This document shows, piece by piece, positions 7,083 to 16,422 of a stretch of DNA of 64,000 nt; the first letter of the stretch is position 1, and every line of letters begins with the position of its first letter. The notes beneath the pieces were generated by a model, which did no database searches, had not been told where the DNA came from, and saw only the letters and a list, made by a program, of their open reading frames with translations. Position numbers and translations under genes: made by a program. This stretch comes from Kushneria avicenniae (lineage in GTDB: Bacteria; Pseudomonadota; Gammaproteobacteria; Pseudomonadales; Halomonadaceae): positions 248,001-312,000 of the forward strand of contig NZ_FOLY01000004.1 in assembly GCF_900112585.1 (NCBI RefSeq), written 5' to 3'.

Positions 7083-8420
7083 TCAGACACCGGTCTTCAG
7101 CGCGCCAGAGGTCGAGAGGGTCTTGAGCAGTACTCTGGAGTTACGCTGCGGGTTGTAGTGCTGGCGTCGCCGTTCAGGTAGCGCGTCCAGGCCGGCCTGC
7201 ACGAAGCCACGTTCGAGAAACCAGTGCAGGGTGTGGGTCGTCAGGGCAAAAAGCGCCTCCAGCCCCTGGTCGCGGGCGCGCTGCTCGACGCCTTCGAGCA
7301 GTAGATCACCGCGCTCGCCGCCGCGGTAGCTGGTGTGCACCGCCACGCAGGCCAGTTCCGCGCTACGCGCCTCCGGATAGGAATGCAGCGCCGCACAGCC
7401 GATGACCATGCCGTCACGCTCGATAACGACATAGTCATCGATCTCCTGCTCCAGCCGCTCGCGGGAGCGCGCCACCAGCATGCCGCGCTCTTCCAGCGGC
7501 CGCAGCAGCTCCAGAAGCCCGCCAATGTCGTCAAGACGGGCACCCCTGAGCTGCTCGTAGCGCTCGCGGGTAATCATGGTACCGACCCCGTCACGAGTGA
7601 AGAGCTCCGCCAGCAGCGCGTCACGGTCCTGCCAGGAGATCAGATGCGTGCGGCCAACGCCCTGTCGCGCCGCATCGCAGGCAATGTGAACATGCTCGGC
7701 AAGCTCGGTATCGTCGTACTCGCGCACCATCGACTGCGCTTCCTTCAGGCTCGGCTGGCGCATGAGACGACCCTGCAGGTTGTGAAGCCCGCGAGCACGC
7801 CCCACGATGATCAGCTTGTCGGCCTCGAGTGCAATGGCGGTATGACGGGCAATATCGGCAGCATCCAGATCGAACACCTCGCCGGTACTCGAATAGCCCA
7901 GCGGCGGCAGCACGACCAGCGAGCGCTGATCCAGCAACGTGCGAATGGCATCGCGGCGCACGCGGCGTACCTCACCAGCTCGCAGAAAATCCACGCCCTC
8001 CCGAATGCCCAGGGGCTTGGCCATGACCAGATTGCCGCTGATGGCATTGATCTCCACGCCGTGCAGTGGCGTGTTGGAAAGCCCGGGCGAGAGGCGCGCC
8101 TCAATGGCCAGACGCAGGGTCGAAGCTTCCCGTTCGATCAGCGACATGCAGGCATCGTCTACCACGAAGCGGCCCTGATGACGCTGTGGCGTCAATCCTG
8201 CGTCGGTCAGCGCCTCGCGCACCTGAGCGCGAACGCCAAACACCAGCACCAGACGCACGCCCAGCACGTGCAAAAGCGCCAGGTCCTGGATCAGCGGGGC
8301 ACGACGCTCGGGCGTCAGCCCCTCTCCTTCGATCAGCACCACAAAGGTACGTCCCCGATGGGCATCGATATAGGTCGAGGAGTTTCGAAACCAGTCGGCA
8401 AAAGGAAATGAGATGTCCAA
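7083..8420 (-). CDS. argA: N-acetylglutamate synthase ArgA
   Basis: A 445-residue bifunctional-fold enzyme catalysing acetyl-CoA plus glutamate to N-acetylglutamate, the first step of arginine synthesis. The N-terminal amino-acid-kinase-like domain starts FADWFRNSSTYIDAHRGRTF, as in the classical ArgA family, and carries the regulatory arginine site in this family. The C-terminal GNAT domain contains VIGCAALHSYPEARSAELAC and GGERGDLLLEGVEQRARDQG, the acetyl-CoA loop region. The length is normal. The start is TTG (8418-8420) with GGAG five bases upstream; no ATG fits the conserved N-terminus. It is a single gene with no arginine neighbours. Confidence 0.93.
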   Translation of the reverse strand: MDISFPFADWFRNSSTYIDAHRGRTFVVLIEGEGLTPERRAPLIQDLALLHVLGVRLVLVFGVRAQVREALTDAGLTPQRHQGRFVVDDACMSLIEREASTLRLAIEARLSPGLSNTPLHGVEINAISGNLVMAKPLGIREGVDFLRAGEVRRVRRDAIRTLLDQRSLVVLPPLGYSSTGEVFDLDAADIARHTAIALEADKLIIVGRARGLHNLQGRLMRQPSLKEAQSMVREYDDTELAEHVHIACDAARQGVGRTHLISWQDRDALLAELFTRDGVGTMITRERYEQLRGARLDDIGGLLELLRPLEERGMLVARSRERLEQEIDDYVVIERDGMVIGCAALHSYPEARSAELACVAVHTSYRGGERGDLLLEGVEQRARDQGLEALFALTTHTLHWFLERGFVQAGLDALPERRRQHYNPQRNSRVLLKTLSTSGALKTGV

Positions 8421-8560
8421 GGCGGCTCCAGGGTCAGGCAGGCATCGATGGGGTCTTGCCGGGGCAAGGCTCTCTTATCTTAAAACAGCGAACGCCGGGA
8501 CGCAGTTCCGGGTGATGGCGCATGAGACCAGATACAGGACCGGACACAGAGCCGGACACG

Positions 8561-8592
8561 AAAAAGGGTCGCCGTCAGTGACGGCGACCCTT
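8561..8592 (-). terminator. Terminator of pitA
   Basis: A 13-bp perfect stem (AAGGGTCGCCGTC / GACGGCGACCCTT, loop AGT) is followed on the minus strand by a short T tract. It lies 22 bases past the pitA stop and insulates pitA from argA. Confidence 0.85.
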
Positions 8593-8614
8593 ATCCGGCG
8601 GGCGTACTCGACGC

Positions 8615-9880
8615 CTAGCCGAACATGCCCTTGAGCATGAAAAAGAACATGATGGACAGCGCCGCGCCGGCCGGGAGAGTGACCAGCCACGAGATCACGA
8701 TGGTACCCAGCACGCGCAGGTTCAGGGCGCGCATGCCGCGTGCCAGACCCACGCCCAGTACCGCCCCCACCAGTGTGTGGGTGGTCGAGATCGGCAGTCC
8801 CGTGCCCGAGGCGATGACCACGGTCGTGGCGGCGGCAAGCGTTGCGGCAAAGCCGCGCGAGGGCGTCAGCTCGGTGATGCCGGTGCCGACGGTGGCAATG
8901 ACGCGATGACCATAGGTCAGAAGGCCAAAGACGATGCCGCCGCCGCCAAGGATGAGAATCCACCAGGGCAGCGCCGCGTTACCGCCGATCTGGCCGTGGG
9001 TCTGCACAACGCTGACCACGGCCGCCAGCGGCCCCACGGCATTGGCCACGTCGTTGGAGCCGTGAGCAAACGCCATGGCACAGGCGGTAAACATCATCAA
9101 AAGCCCGAAGATGCGCTCCACGCCCGTAAAGCTGAAACGGTCGTTCTGGCGCGGCTCGTGGCCGATGCGCCGTTCGAGCAGAATGCCCAGCAGCGTGATG
9201 ACAGCGCCCACGCCCATGGCCCAGAGCAGCGCATCGGTAAAGGACAGCTCAAGACCGACGTGGCTCAACCCCTTGAGCAGGGTCACCATCGCCACGATAA
9301 AACCGACCAGAAACATGTAGCCCGGCACATAGCGCCGCGCCGCCGCCAGCGGATCCTTGTTTTCAAAGATCAGGGTCTGGATCGAGCGGAACAGCAAAAA
9401 GGCGAGCACCCCGGCAATGAACGGCGAAGTCACCCAGCTCGACACGATCTGGCCGACGGCACTCCACTGCACTGACGCCGGGCCCAGCCCGGCCACGGCA
9501 AAGCCGACAATAGCACCCACGATCGAGTGCGTGGTGGAAACCGGCCAGCCCTTTTTCGAGGCGATCATCAGCCAGATGGCCGCGGACAGCAGCGACGAGA
9601 GCATGCCATAGACCAGATACTGGGGCGTCTCATTGAGCAGTGTCGGGTCGATGATGCCGTTGCGAATGGTCGAGGTGACCTCACCGCCGGCAAGCCACGC
9701 CCCCAGAAACTCGAAGATGATGGCGATAGCGATCGCCTGGCGGATGGTAATGGCCTTGGAGCCGACCGAGGTACCCATGGCGTTGGCAACGTCGTTGGCA
9801 CCAACCCCCCAGGCCATGAAAAAGCCGAAAACGCAGGCAAGAAGAATAAAGAGCTCGCCATGCTGTGCGATGATGGTCAT
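8615..9880 (-). CDS. pitA: Low-affinity inorganic phosphate permease, PiT family
   Basis: A 421-residue membrane protein with the inverted-repeat PiT architecture. The first signature is GANDVANAMGTSVGSKA near residues 27-43 and the second is GSNDVANAVGPLAAVV in the C-terminal half; both surround the Pi/cation site. About ten to twelve hydrophobic helices are visible. It lies 45 bases downstream of a DUF47 gene on the same strand, the usual pair in which the DUF47 protein modulates PiT transport. The family imports metal-phosphate (or Na+/phosphate) by cation symport; which cation is used here cannot be read from sequence. Confidence 0.92.
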   Translation of the reverse strand: MTIIAQHGELFILLACVFGFFMAWGVGANDVANAMGTSVGSKAITIRQAIAIAIIFEFLGAWLAGGEVTSTIRNGIIDPTLLNETPQYLVYGMLSSLLSAAIWLMIASKKGWPVSTTHSIVGAIVGFAVAGLGPASVQWSAVGQIVSSWVTSPFIAGVLAFLLFRSIQTLIFENKDPLAAARRYVPGYMFLVGFIVAMVTLLKGLSHVGLELSFTDALLWAMGVGAVITLLGILLERRIGHEPRQNDRFSFTGVERIFGLLMMFTACAMAFAHGSNDVANAVGPLAAVVSVVQTHGQIGGNAALPWWILILGGGGIVFGLLTYGHRVIATVGTGITELTPSRGFAATLAAATTVVIASGTGLPISTTHTLVGAVLGVGLARGMRALNLRVLGTIVISWLVTLPAGAALSIMFFFMLKGMFG

Positions 9881-9925
9881 AGGAAAGTATCGTTATTCGA
9901 ACGTCAACCCGACGGTGACGAGCAC

Positions 9926-10606
9926 CTATCGGGCCAGGAGGATTTGCAGGCGGCTGCCCACGCGTTCAGAGCGGTCGGACACCTCGCCGATCCAGTCGAT
10001 GATCTTGTAGAGAAACATGACATCGACCGGCGGGAGGTCCTTTTCCAGCTCAAAAAGGCGGCGCCGGATCATGACCTGCTGATCGTCGGCCTGATGTTCG
10101 AGCTCGTGAAGCTTGCGGATCTGATCGCCCAGAAGATCGGAGACGTTGCGGCCAAAGCCCGACTCGAGCAGATCGTCCAGCTCGGCCAGCGCCTGGCGCG
10201 CCTGATGTACCGTGGCCACCGCAATGCGCATGTACTCCTGGAAGATATCCTCCATGGCTTCGGGCACGCGCATGCGACGCCCGAGCATGATGCCGGCGAT
10301 ATCCTTGACCTTGTTGGCTATCTTGTCCTGTACACTGATCAGCTCGAGCAGATCGGAGCGGGACACCGGCAGGAAGATGCTGTTGGGCAGATTCATGCGG
10401 ATATGGGTTTTCAGCTCATCGGCGTCGTGCTCGCCTGCGCTGATGCGATTGCGAATCTCGCCGGCACGATCCCAGTCCTGCTCAAGGGTTGCCTGAAAGA
10501 ACTGCGGCAACAGGTCGGCACACTCGACGGTCTTGTCGATGTGCTCAAGCAGTGGCTGGAACGGCGACCGGCCGAACAGTGCTGAAAAGGGATTGGATGA
10601 CACCAT
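9926..10606 (-). CDS. DUF47 (PhoU-like) phosphate-transport regulator
   Basis: A 226-residue, mostly alpha-helical protein of the DUF47/TIGR00153 family, a PhoU-fold group found next to Pit transporters. Typical features are MVSSNPFSALFGRSPFQPLL at the N-terminus and repeated E/D-rich helices such as GEHDADELKTHIRMNLP and HELEHQADDQQ, which in PhoU-type proteins bind metals. The start is the ATG at 10606, where homology begins; the frame runs further upstream without meaning. It forms a two-gene operon with pitA. Function is inferred from family and pairing. Confidence 0.88.
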   Translation of the reverse strand: MVSSNPFSALFGRSPFQPLLEHIDKTVECADLLPQFFQATLEQDWDRAGEIRNRISAGEHDADELKTHIRMNLPNSIFLPVSRSDLLELISVQDKIANKVKDIAGIMLGRRMRVPEAMEDIFQEYMRIAVATVHQARQALAELDDLLESGFGRNVSDLLGDQIRKLHELEHQADDQQVMIRRRLFELEKDLPPVDVMFLYKIIDWIGEVSDRSERVGSRLQILLAR

Positions 10607-10708
10607 GATGATTTCACTGCAATGAAAAATGGCGTGACCAGTATATTTACATGACCTCCCTGCGTCATGGAAATTTAATGTTTGGCCCCGGATAAAGCGA
10701 ATCAACAC

Positions 10709-11620
10709 ATGACTGCGAGCACGCACGACGACGCCTGCGTCAATAACTCTCCCCGGACACCGCAGGAAATCGAACTCAAGCTGGCGCTGGGTCGCGACAG
10801 TGTCGACGCTCTGAAGCACCACCCGCTGCTTGAAAAGACGCCCCCGGAAGTGCATCGGCTGGCCAATGTCTATTACGACACGCCGGAGCTTGCCCTCGAG
10901 GCGCACCGGGTCGCGCTACGCCTGCGCGGTGATGGCACGCGGTTTGTTCAGACGGTCAAGACGGCCGGCAGCGGCCAGGGTGGGCTGCACACCCGCGGTG
11001 AATGGGAAACAGCACGCGAAGAAGAGCGTCTGGACACGGACTGGCTCGCATCGCTGGAGGTGCCGCCCTTTGACGACAGTGACACCCTGAAGGCGCTGCA
11101 GGGCGTCTATCGCACGGATTTCGAGCGCACCCAGTGGCTTGTGGAACACAACGGCAGTCGCATCGAGCTGGCGCTGGATATCGGCGAGATTGTCGTTGGC
11201 GAACGCCGCGTCGATATTCACGAAATCGAGCTCGAGCTCAAGGATGGGCAGGAGGACGCGCTCTGGTCGCTGGCCGATCAGCTGGCGCTGCACTGCGCCC
11301 TGCGACCGGCCAATGCCAGCAAGGCGGCACGCGCCGCGTCGCTGCGCGAGCAGCATTGGGCATTACCTGCCTGCGCACTGGGCAGACCGGATCAGTGCCT
11401 TGAGCGCGCGATTCTGGCGCTTGATGCCTGGCAGGACAGTCAGCAGCAGGCGTTCTTGTACGCCTCACGTCAGGCGCTGCTCAACCTGACGCGTCATGAC
11501 GACCCCGGCGTTTCGACCCTGGCCGGGCGGCTTGGCGACGCGCTGTCACGTCCGGACTGGCTTGACTGCCGCTTCGGACAGCAGTGGCTGCTCCTGATGC
11601 AGCACCTTTATCGTCAATAA
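10709..11620 (+). CDS. CYTH-domain inorganic triphosphatase (YgiF-like)
   Basis: A 303-residue protein. The CYTH signature EIELKLAL sits near the N-terminus and is followed by the tunnel-forming charged strands YYDTPELALEAHRVALRLR, FVQTVKTAG and GEWETAREE, which bind triphosphate with Mg2+. A C-terminal helical region resembles a shortened CHAD-like domain. E. coli YgiF hydrolyses inorganic triphosphate to pyrophosphate and phosphate, and the same is likely here. The start is the ATG at 10709; an upstream in-frame TTG adds nine residues outside the conserved region. It is divergent from the pit operon, so a link with phosphate metabolism is plausible but unproven. Confidence 0.85.
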   Translation: MTASTHDDACVNNSPRTPQEIELKLALGRDSVDALKHHPLLEKTPPEVHRLANVYYDTPELALEAHRVALRLRGDGTRFVQTVKTAGSGQGGLHTRGEWETAREEERLDTDWLASLEVPPFDDSDTLKALQGVYRTDFERTQWLVEHNGSRIELALDIGEIVVGERRVDIHEIELELKDGQEDALWSLADQLALHCALRPANASKAARAASLREQHWALPACALGRPDQCLERAILALDAWQDSQQQAFLYASRQALLNLTRHDDPGVSTLAGRLGDALSRPDWLDCRFGQQWLLLMQHLYRQ

Positions 11621-11632
11621 CCGGTCGCGATA

Positions 11633-13471
11633 TCAATGTGATACCGCCCCGGCAGCCCGCGGCGGCGGCAAGATCGGCGACAGCGTGGCGCCCAGGCGAT
11701 CAAGCACATCCAGAAAAGGCATGGGCCGGGCATAGATAAAGCCCTGGATCTGCTCGGCCCCCATGTCACATACCGTTTTGAGAGTGGCGCTCTCCTCCAC
11801 GCCCTCGACCACCACGCGAAACTCCAGACGCCGACACAGATCGATCATCGAGGTCATGACATGGCGCTTGCGCGGCTCGCGCTCCAGATCCATCACGAAG
11901 CGGCGATCGATCTTGATGCAGTCCAGCGGCAGCTCGCAGAGCTGTGACAGTGACGAATACCCGCTGCCAAAGTCGTCCAGAGCAATGGAAATGCCGTGCT
12001 CGCGCAGCCGCACCAGATTTCTCAGTGCGATGGCCGGCTCGGCCAGTATGGCCGACTCGGTAATTTCCAGATTGACCCGGCGAGGATCGGCACCGTGCCG
12101 GTGAATCAGCGCCATCATCTCATCGACCAGCATGACATCCTTGAGCTGATGGCGGGACAGATTGATGTTGATCACGAAATCCCGCCCGAAGCGGTGGGTG
12201 AAGGCCGGATCCACCAGAATCTGCAGGGCCTTGTCAATCAATCGCTGACTGAGCTGATGGATCAGTCCGGTCGACTCGGCCGCCTCGATAAAGGCCCCCG
12301 GCATGGCGATATCGTCGCCATCCTTGAGACGCATCAATGCTTCAAAGGCAGTGACCCGGCCACCCTCTCGGACGCTGACGATGGGCTGAAGAAAACAGAG
12401 CACGCCATCGCTGGCCAGCGCCGACCGGATCAGCTGCTCACCGTGGCTGGCCCGACTGGCACGCGCGCCCAGATCGTCACTGTAGTAATGGATGCCCCCG
12501 ACGCCGGCGCTGGAGGCGTTATTGATGGTCAGACGCGCCTGCTTTCTGAGAATGTCCACTCCGGCATTGCTGCCGGCGTCAAAGGGCACCACGCCCACGA
12601 CATAGGACAGCCAGATGCGACCCACCGGCGTTTCCATCGGTGTGGCCAGCATTCGCTGAAGCGGCTCGAGAAAACGCGCCAGCGCTGCTTTCTCCTCAAA
12701 GGGGGTTACCAGCGCATAGCTGAAGCCGGGCAGCGCAATCAGACTGCCCTCCGGCAGTAGATCCGCCAGCAGATCGGCAATGCGCGCTTCCAGCTCACGG
12801 GTGTTGTTGAAATGCTCGGACTCGCTCAACAGCGTGGCGTTGACCATGGTGATCTTGATCAGGGCATGAGGCGTCCCTGGCACGTTATCCAGAGCGTCCT
12901 CCAGTTGCTGATCGAGCAGATCGGAATTGCCAAGGCCAGTGACCGGGTCGCGGTAGCGTTCGTGGGTAATATCGCTGAGCACGCCGGTCAGCCCGGGCGT
13001 ACCTTCGGGGCCGGCGCCCACGGTGCGCAGCCGAACGAAGCGCCACTGCCCCCGGCCATCACGCAGACGGCACTCGATACGCGATACACCGGGCGCTGCG
13101 GCGCCCTGATGACACAGTGAATGAACCCGATCACGGTCATCGGGATGCAGCTTTTCACACCACTGCGCCAGGGAGGACTCGGCCTCGTCGTGATAGAGCG
13201 TCTGCCAGCGCGGGGAGAGCGTCAGGGCATCATTGCGGGGCTGCCAGTGCCAGATCACGTCGTGATCACACAGCAGCATGCGCTCGTATTGCGACAGCGG
13301 AATGTCCTGCGCCGGCTCGTCAGGGGGCGCTGTCTGAAGCATGGCCAGCAGAGCGTTGCAGCACGCTGATAGATGCGCAAGCTTCTGCTCGTCAAGCGGC
13401 GTCGCCTCGGCCACCAGCTCGTCGGCCAGATGGCGAATATCATGACATAGTGTCTGCACCGAATGACGCAT
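11633..13471 (-). CDS. PAS-GGDEF(degenerate)-EAL cyclic-di-GMP phosphodiesterase
   Basis: A 612-residue cytoplasmic protein. After a helical N-terminus there is a PAS-like domain (about 60-175: DVIWHWQPRNDALTLSPRWQ, then GVLSDITHERYRDPVTGLGN). The GGDEF-like domain lacks the GGDEF active site (LIALPGFSYALVTPF occupies that position), so it should not make c-di-GMP. The EAL domain keeps the catalytic set: EALMR, INLSRHQL, EITES, DDFGSGYSSL, KIDRRFV and EGVE. The likely activity is hydrolysis of c-di-GMP to pGpG, with the PAS and dead GGDEF as sensory input. No transmembrane segment is seen, and it appears monocistronic. Confidence 0.9.
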   Translation of the reverse strand: MRHSVQTLCHDIRHLADELVAEATPLDEQKLAHLSACCNALLAMLQTAPPDEPAQDIPLSQYERMLLCDHDVIWHWQPRNDALTLSPRWQTLYHDEAESSLAQWCEKLHPDDRDRVHSLCHQGAAAPGVSRIECRLRDGRGQWRFVRLRTVGAGPEGTPGLTGVLSDITHERYRDPVTGLGNSDLLDQQLEDALDNVPGTPHALIKITMVNATLLSESEHFNNTRELEARIADLLADLLPEGSLIALPGFSYALVTPFEEKAALARFLEPLQRMLATPMETPVGRIWLSYVVGVVPFDAGSNAGVDILRKQARLTINNASSAGVGGIHYYSDDLGARASRASHGEQLIRSALASDGVLCFLQPIVSVREGGRVTAFEALMRLKDGDDIAMPGAFIEAAESTGLIHQLSQRLIDKALQILVDPAFTHRFGRDFVININLSRHQLKDVMLVDEMMALIHRHGADPRRVNLEITESAILAEPAIALRNLVRLREHGISIALDDFGSGYSSLSQLCELPLDCIKIDRRFVMDLEREPRKRHVMTSMIDLCRRLEFRVVVEGVEESATLKTVCDMGAEQIQGFIYARPMPFLDVLDRLGATLSPILPPPRAAGAVSH

Positions 13472-13686
13472 GGCGCACTCCGTAAACGTTGTTCTCTACT
13501 GATCATCAAACCTGACGATCCCCCTGCCTCCGTCATGACGGGGCGGAGCATGCCGGGCAAACGCCATCTACCCTGTTGCTGTCTTTAACGGCGGGGGCTG
13601 TGTTTGCTGAAGCGTCATGGCATGATTTTTCGACGCATGACCCTGGAGATGGACGTCATTTTTTCTCAAGGAATTTCGGAGCCCCG

Positions 13687-14748
13687 GTGAGCAGTGAATC
13701 CCACAAAAAACATTTAACGCTTCGAGATCGTATCTTTCAGATCATTTTCGAATCGGATACGCCGGCCGCCAAGAGCTTTGATATTGCCCTGATCATCATG
13801 ATCGTGGTGAGCGTCATCATTATCATGCTCGACAGCGTCGCCAGCCTGAAAGCCCGCTATGGCGAAATATTCCTGATTGCCGAGTGGACTTTTACAGGCA
13901 TCTTTACCATCGAGTATCTGCTGCGCCTTTACTGTCTCGACCGGCCGTTGCGCTATGCCCGCAGCACCTACGGCATCATCGATCTGCTCAGTATCCTGCC
14001 CTCCTGGCTCAGCCTTCTGATCCCGGGCTCTCAGGCGATGCTGGTTGTCAGGGTGCTGCGTGTCATGCGCCTTTTCCGGGTGCTGCGCCTGATGGAATTT
14101 GTCGGCGAGGGGCATCTGCTGCTTGAGGCGCTGGATCGAAGCCGTCAGAAAATATTGATGTTCTTGATGACGGTCATCTCTCTGGTGATCGTTTTCGGGT
14201 CGCTGGTGTATCTGATCGAGCCGGTGGAAGCCGGCTTTACCAGCATTCCTCGCGCCGTCTACTGGGCCGTGGTGACCCTGACCACGGTGGGCTATGGCGA
14301 TATCGCACCGATCACGCCGCTGGGGCAGTTCATCTCGGCGCTGATGATGATTCTGGGCTACTCGATTCTGGCGGTGCCCACCGGCGTTTTCTCCGCCGAG
14401 GTGATGCGCTCGATACGGCGCAATCATTACTCCGACGAGGCCTGCCCGGGCTGTGGCCACGAAGGCCACGAGCGCGATGCCCATTACTGTCGACTCTGCG
14501 GCAGCTGGCTCGATGAAGAAGCCGAGGACCCCAGGCGCAAGGAGATCGATGATGAAATCGAGGAGCTGCAGCAGGACCGCGAAGCGCTCGAAGAAAAGAT
14601 GAAGCTGCTGGAGCAGGAGCGCGACGGCACCGCGGCCTCCCATGATGGCTGTGATGAGACGGATCAACGCAAGGCCCCGGATGACAACGATGACCCAAAC
14701 AAGCGCGATGACCCGGATTCAAATCACCTTCCGCCGGATCAGCGATAG
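13687..14748 (+). CDS. Voltage-gated-type K+ channel with C-terminal zinc ribbon and coiled coil
   Basis: A 353-residue six-helix ion channel. S1-S3 hydrophobic segments are followed by an arginine-rich S4 (VVRVLRVMRLFRVLRLMEF), a pore helix and the K+ selectivity filter TTVGYGD (199-205), then S6. After the pore comes a four-cysteine zinc ribbon (Cys253, Cys256, Cys268, Cys271) and an acidic coiled coil (IDDEIEELQQDREALEEKMK) with a low-complexity acidic tail. The start taken is GTG 13687 with GGAG six bases upstream; the frame also opens at TTG 13576. A role in potassium homeostasis fits a halophile. The zinc ribbon is an uncommon cytoplasmic module for such a channel. Confidence 0.88.
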   Translation: MSSESHKKHLTLRDRIFQIIFESDTPAAKSFDIALIIMIVVSVIIIMLDSVASLKARYGEIFLIAEWTFTGIFTIEYLLRLYCLDRPLRYARSTYGIIDLLSILPSWLSLLIPGSQAMLVVRVLRVMRLFRVLRLMEFVGEGHLLLEALDRSRQKILMFLMTVISLVIVFGSLVYLIEPVEAGFTSIPRAVYWAVVTLTTVGYGDIAPITPLGQFISALMMILGYSILAVPTGVFSAEVMRSIRRNHYSDEACPGCGHEGHERDAHYCRLCGSWLDEEAEDPRRKEIDDEIEELQQDREALEEKMKLLEQERDGTAASHDGCDETDQRKAPDDNDDPNKRDDPDSNHLPPDQR

Positions 14749-14767
14749 CCCTGGCCGCATTGTGATC

Positions 14768-14802
14768 AAAAAAAACCTGCAGGATGACCTGCAGGTTTTT
14801 TT
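14768..14802. terminator. Bidirectional terminator between the K+ channel gene and yciO
   Basis: A 10-bp stem (AACCTGCAGG / CCTGCAGGTT, loop ATGA) is flanked by an A tract on the left and a T tract on the right, so it can stop transcription from both convergent genes. Confidence 0.9.
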
Positions 14803-14832
14803 GATTCACCCGATCAATGGGCAGAGCATGCA

Positions 14833-15453
14833 TCAGCCAAAGGCGCTGGTGTCGCCACGCCCCTGACGCAGCACTTCCGGCGGCAGCGTTCGCATGTCAA
14901 GCACTGTGGTCGGTTCCATGGGGCAGGCGCCGCCGTCAATGATGGCATCCAGCTGTGCGCCGAAGCGGTCGCGAATCTCTTCGGCGTCCGTCATCGGTAG
15001 CGTGTCATCGGGCGCGATGAGGGTCACGCTCATCAATGGCGCGCCAGCTGTCTCAAGGATATCGCGGGTAATGCGATGATCCGGCACGCGAATGCCAATG
15101 GTGCGTCGTTTGGGGTGCAGCAACAGCCGTGGCACTTCGCTGGTCGCGTCGAGAATGAAGGTATAGGCCCCCGGCGTATGCGCCTTGAGTACCCGGAAGA
15201 CCGCGCTGTCCATGCGGGCATAGGTGCCGATCGCGTTGAGATCGGGAAACATCAGAGTGAAGTTGTGCTTGTCATCAAGATTGCGCAGCCGCTTGATCCG
15301 CTCCACGCCCTTCTTGTTGCCCGGCAGACAGCCCAGCGCATAGCCGGAGTCGGTGGGATAGGCAATGACCCCATCGCGCTCGAGAATCTCGCGCGTCTGC
15401 GTCAGAAGACGCTTTTGCGGGGTTTCCGGATGCAGGGAAAAGAACTGGCTCAT
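14833..15453 (-). CDS. yciO: YciO/YrdC/Sua5-family protein
   Basis: A 206-residue protein with the single YrdC-like fold. The segments VIAYPTDSGYALGCLPGNKK and KRLRNLDDKHNFTLMF form the nucleotide and threonine pocket of this family, and TIGIRVPDH the conserved core. TsaC/Sua5 members make threonylcarbamoyl-AMP for tRNA t6A; YciO members are a paralogous branch whose activity is weaker or unsettled. Size and the neighbouring rnm (yciV) gene, as in E. coli, place this in the YciO branch. It follows rnm by 33 bases on the same strand. Confidence 0.88.
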   Translation of the reverse strand: MSQFFSLHPETPQKRLLTQTREILERDGVIAYPTDSGYALGCLPGNKKGVERIKRLRNLDDKHNFTLMFPDLNAIGTYARMDSAVFRVLKAHTPGAYTFILDATSEVPRLLLHPKRRTIGIRVPDHRITRDILETAGAPLMSVTLIAPDDTLPMTDAEEIRDRFGAQLDAIIDGGACPMEPTTVLDMRTLPPEVLRQGRGDTSAFG

Positions 15454-15486
15454 GGAATATCTCCTGACTCTGACAAGAAGTGGCGC

Positions 15487-16422
15487 TCACGGCCCTTCGA
15501 AGGCGGGTTTCAGCCGCGGATGCTGCCAGATGGGCACCAGCTGACTGCGTGGCACGCGGCTCAGGGTGCCCGGGGCAAGCGCCCCGCCCTGATAATGAAA
15601 GTCACTGCCCAGCGAGGCATAAAGCCCTCTTTTGACCAGCATCGAGGCCAGATCACGGCTGCGATCATCGTTCTGGTAGCCGCTGATCAGCTCGGCGCCC
15701 TCTCCGCCCAGGGCGGCAAACTCATCCAGCAAAAGGCCCAGCCTGCGCCGGGTCAGCCTGTAGCGCAGCGGATGCGCCACAACCGCCACGGCGCCTGCCT
15801 GGCGAGTGCTTTCAAGCGTCTCTTCCAGTGTGGGCCAGTGCACCTTCACATCGCCAGTCTTTCCCGCGCCGAGATAGCGTTTGAAGGCACGCGCCATGTC
15901 CGGCACCAGCCCGGCCTCGACCAGTGCCCGGGCAAAGTCGGGCCGCCCCAGCAGTCGGCTGCCCGGGTTCTGCTCCCGCGCCCGCTCGAGCGCATTGTCC
16001 AGCCCGGCCTTCTCGAGCCGCGCCGCAATTTCCAGCGCCCGATCATGACGGGCGCGGGACAGACGCTCGAGCAGCGCAGTCATGGCAGCGTCGGGGCTGC
16101 CGTGCCACAGCGCCACCACATGAATACCCACGCCCTGCCAGCGGGTGGAGAGCTCAACGCCCGGCACCAGCGTCATCCCCAGCGCCCGGGCCTCGTGTGC
16201 TGCCGCCTCGACACCATCGATGGTATCGTGATCGGTCAGCGCCGCGCAGGACAGGCCGCGCTGATGACACAGCTGCATGAGGGCCTGTGGCGACAGCCGG
16301 CCATCGGAGGCCGTGGAGTGTAGATGAAGATCAATATGGCCGGCCTGTTCCAGCGTCATGCCGGGATCAAAGAATGACGCTGCGGGGTCAGAAGGTGACG
16401 ATGTAGTATCCTGCTCGCTCAT
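15487..16422 (-). CDS. rnm: PHP-domain phosphoesterase RNase AM (YciV)
   Basis: A 311-residue PHP-family metallophosphoesterase. Metal-binding motifs are visible: HIDLHLHSTASDG (residues 29-41), ALTDHDTIDG, PGVELSTRW, VAVVAHPLRY and GSDFHYQGG. E. coli YciV (RNase AM) is a 5'-3' exonuclease that matures the 5' end of rRNA and also acts on 3',5'-bisphosphate nucleotides. The protein is of the expected length. It is the first gene of a two-gene unit with yciO and is divergent from yciB. Confidence 0.88.
   Translation of the reverse strand: MSEQDTTSSPSDPAASFFDPGMTLEQAGHIDLHLHSTASDGRLSPQALMQLCHQRGLSCAALTDHDTIDGVEAAAHEARALGMTLVPGVELSTRWQGVGIHVVALWHGSPDAAMTALLERLSRARHDRALEIAARLEKAGLDNALERAREQNPGSRLLGRPDFARALVEAGLVPDMARAFKRYLGAGKTGDVKVHWPTLEETLESTRQAGAVAVVAHPLRYRLTRRRLGLLLDEFAALGGEGAELISGYQNDDRSRDLASMLVKRGLYASLGSDFHYQGGALAPGTLSRVPRSQLVPIWQHPRLKPAFEGP

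Noticed and set aside
7077..7089. A further TGTC...GACA element near the end of argA considered as a fourth GlrR site
   Set aside because: The half-sites are only 5 bases apart instead of 10, and it overlaps the argA stop codon and a weak hairpin.
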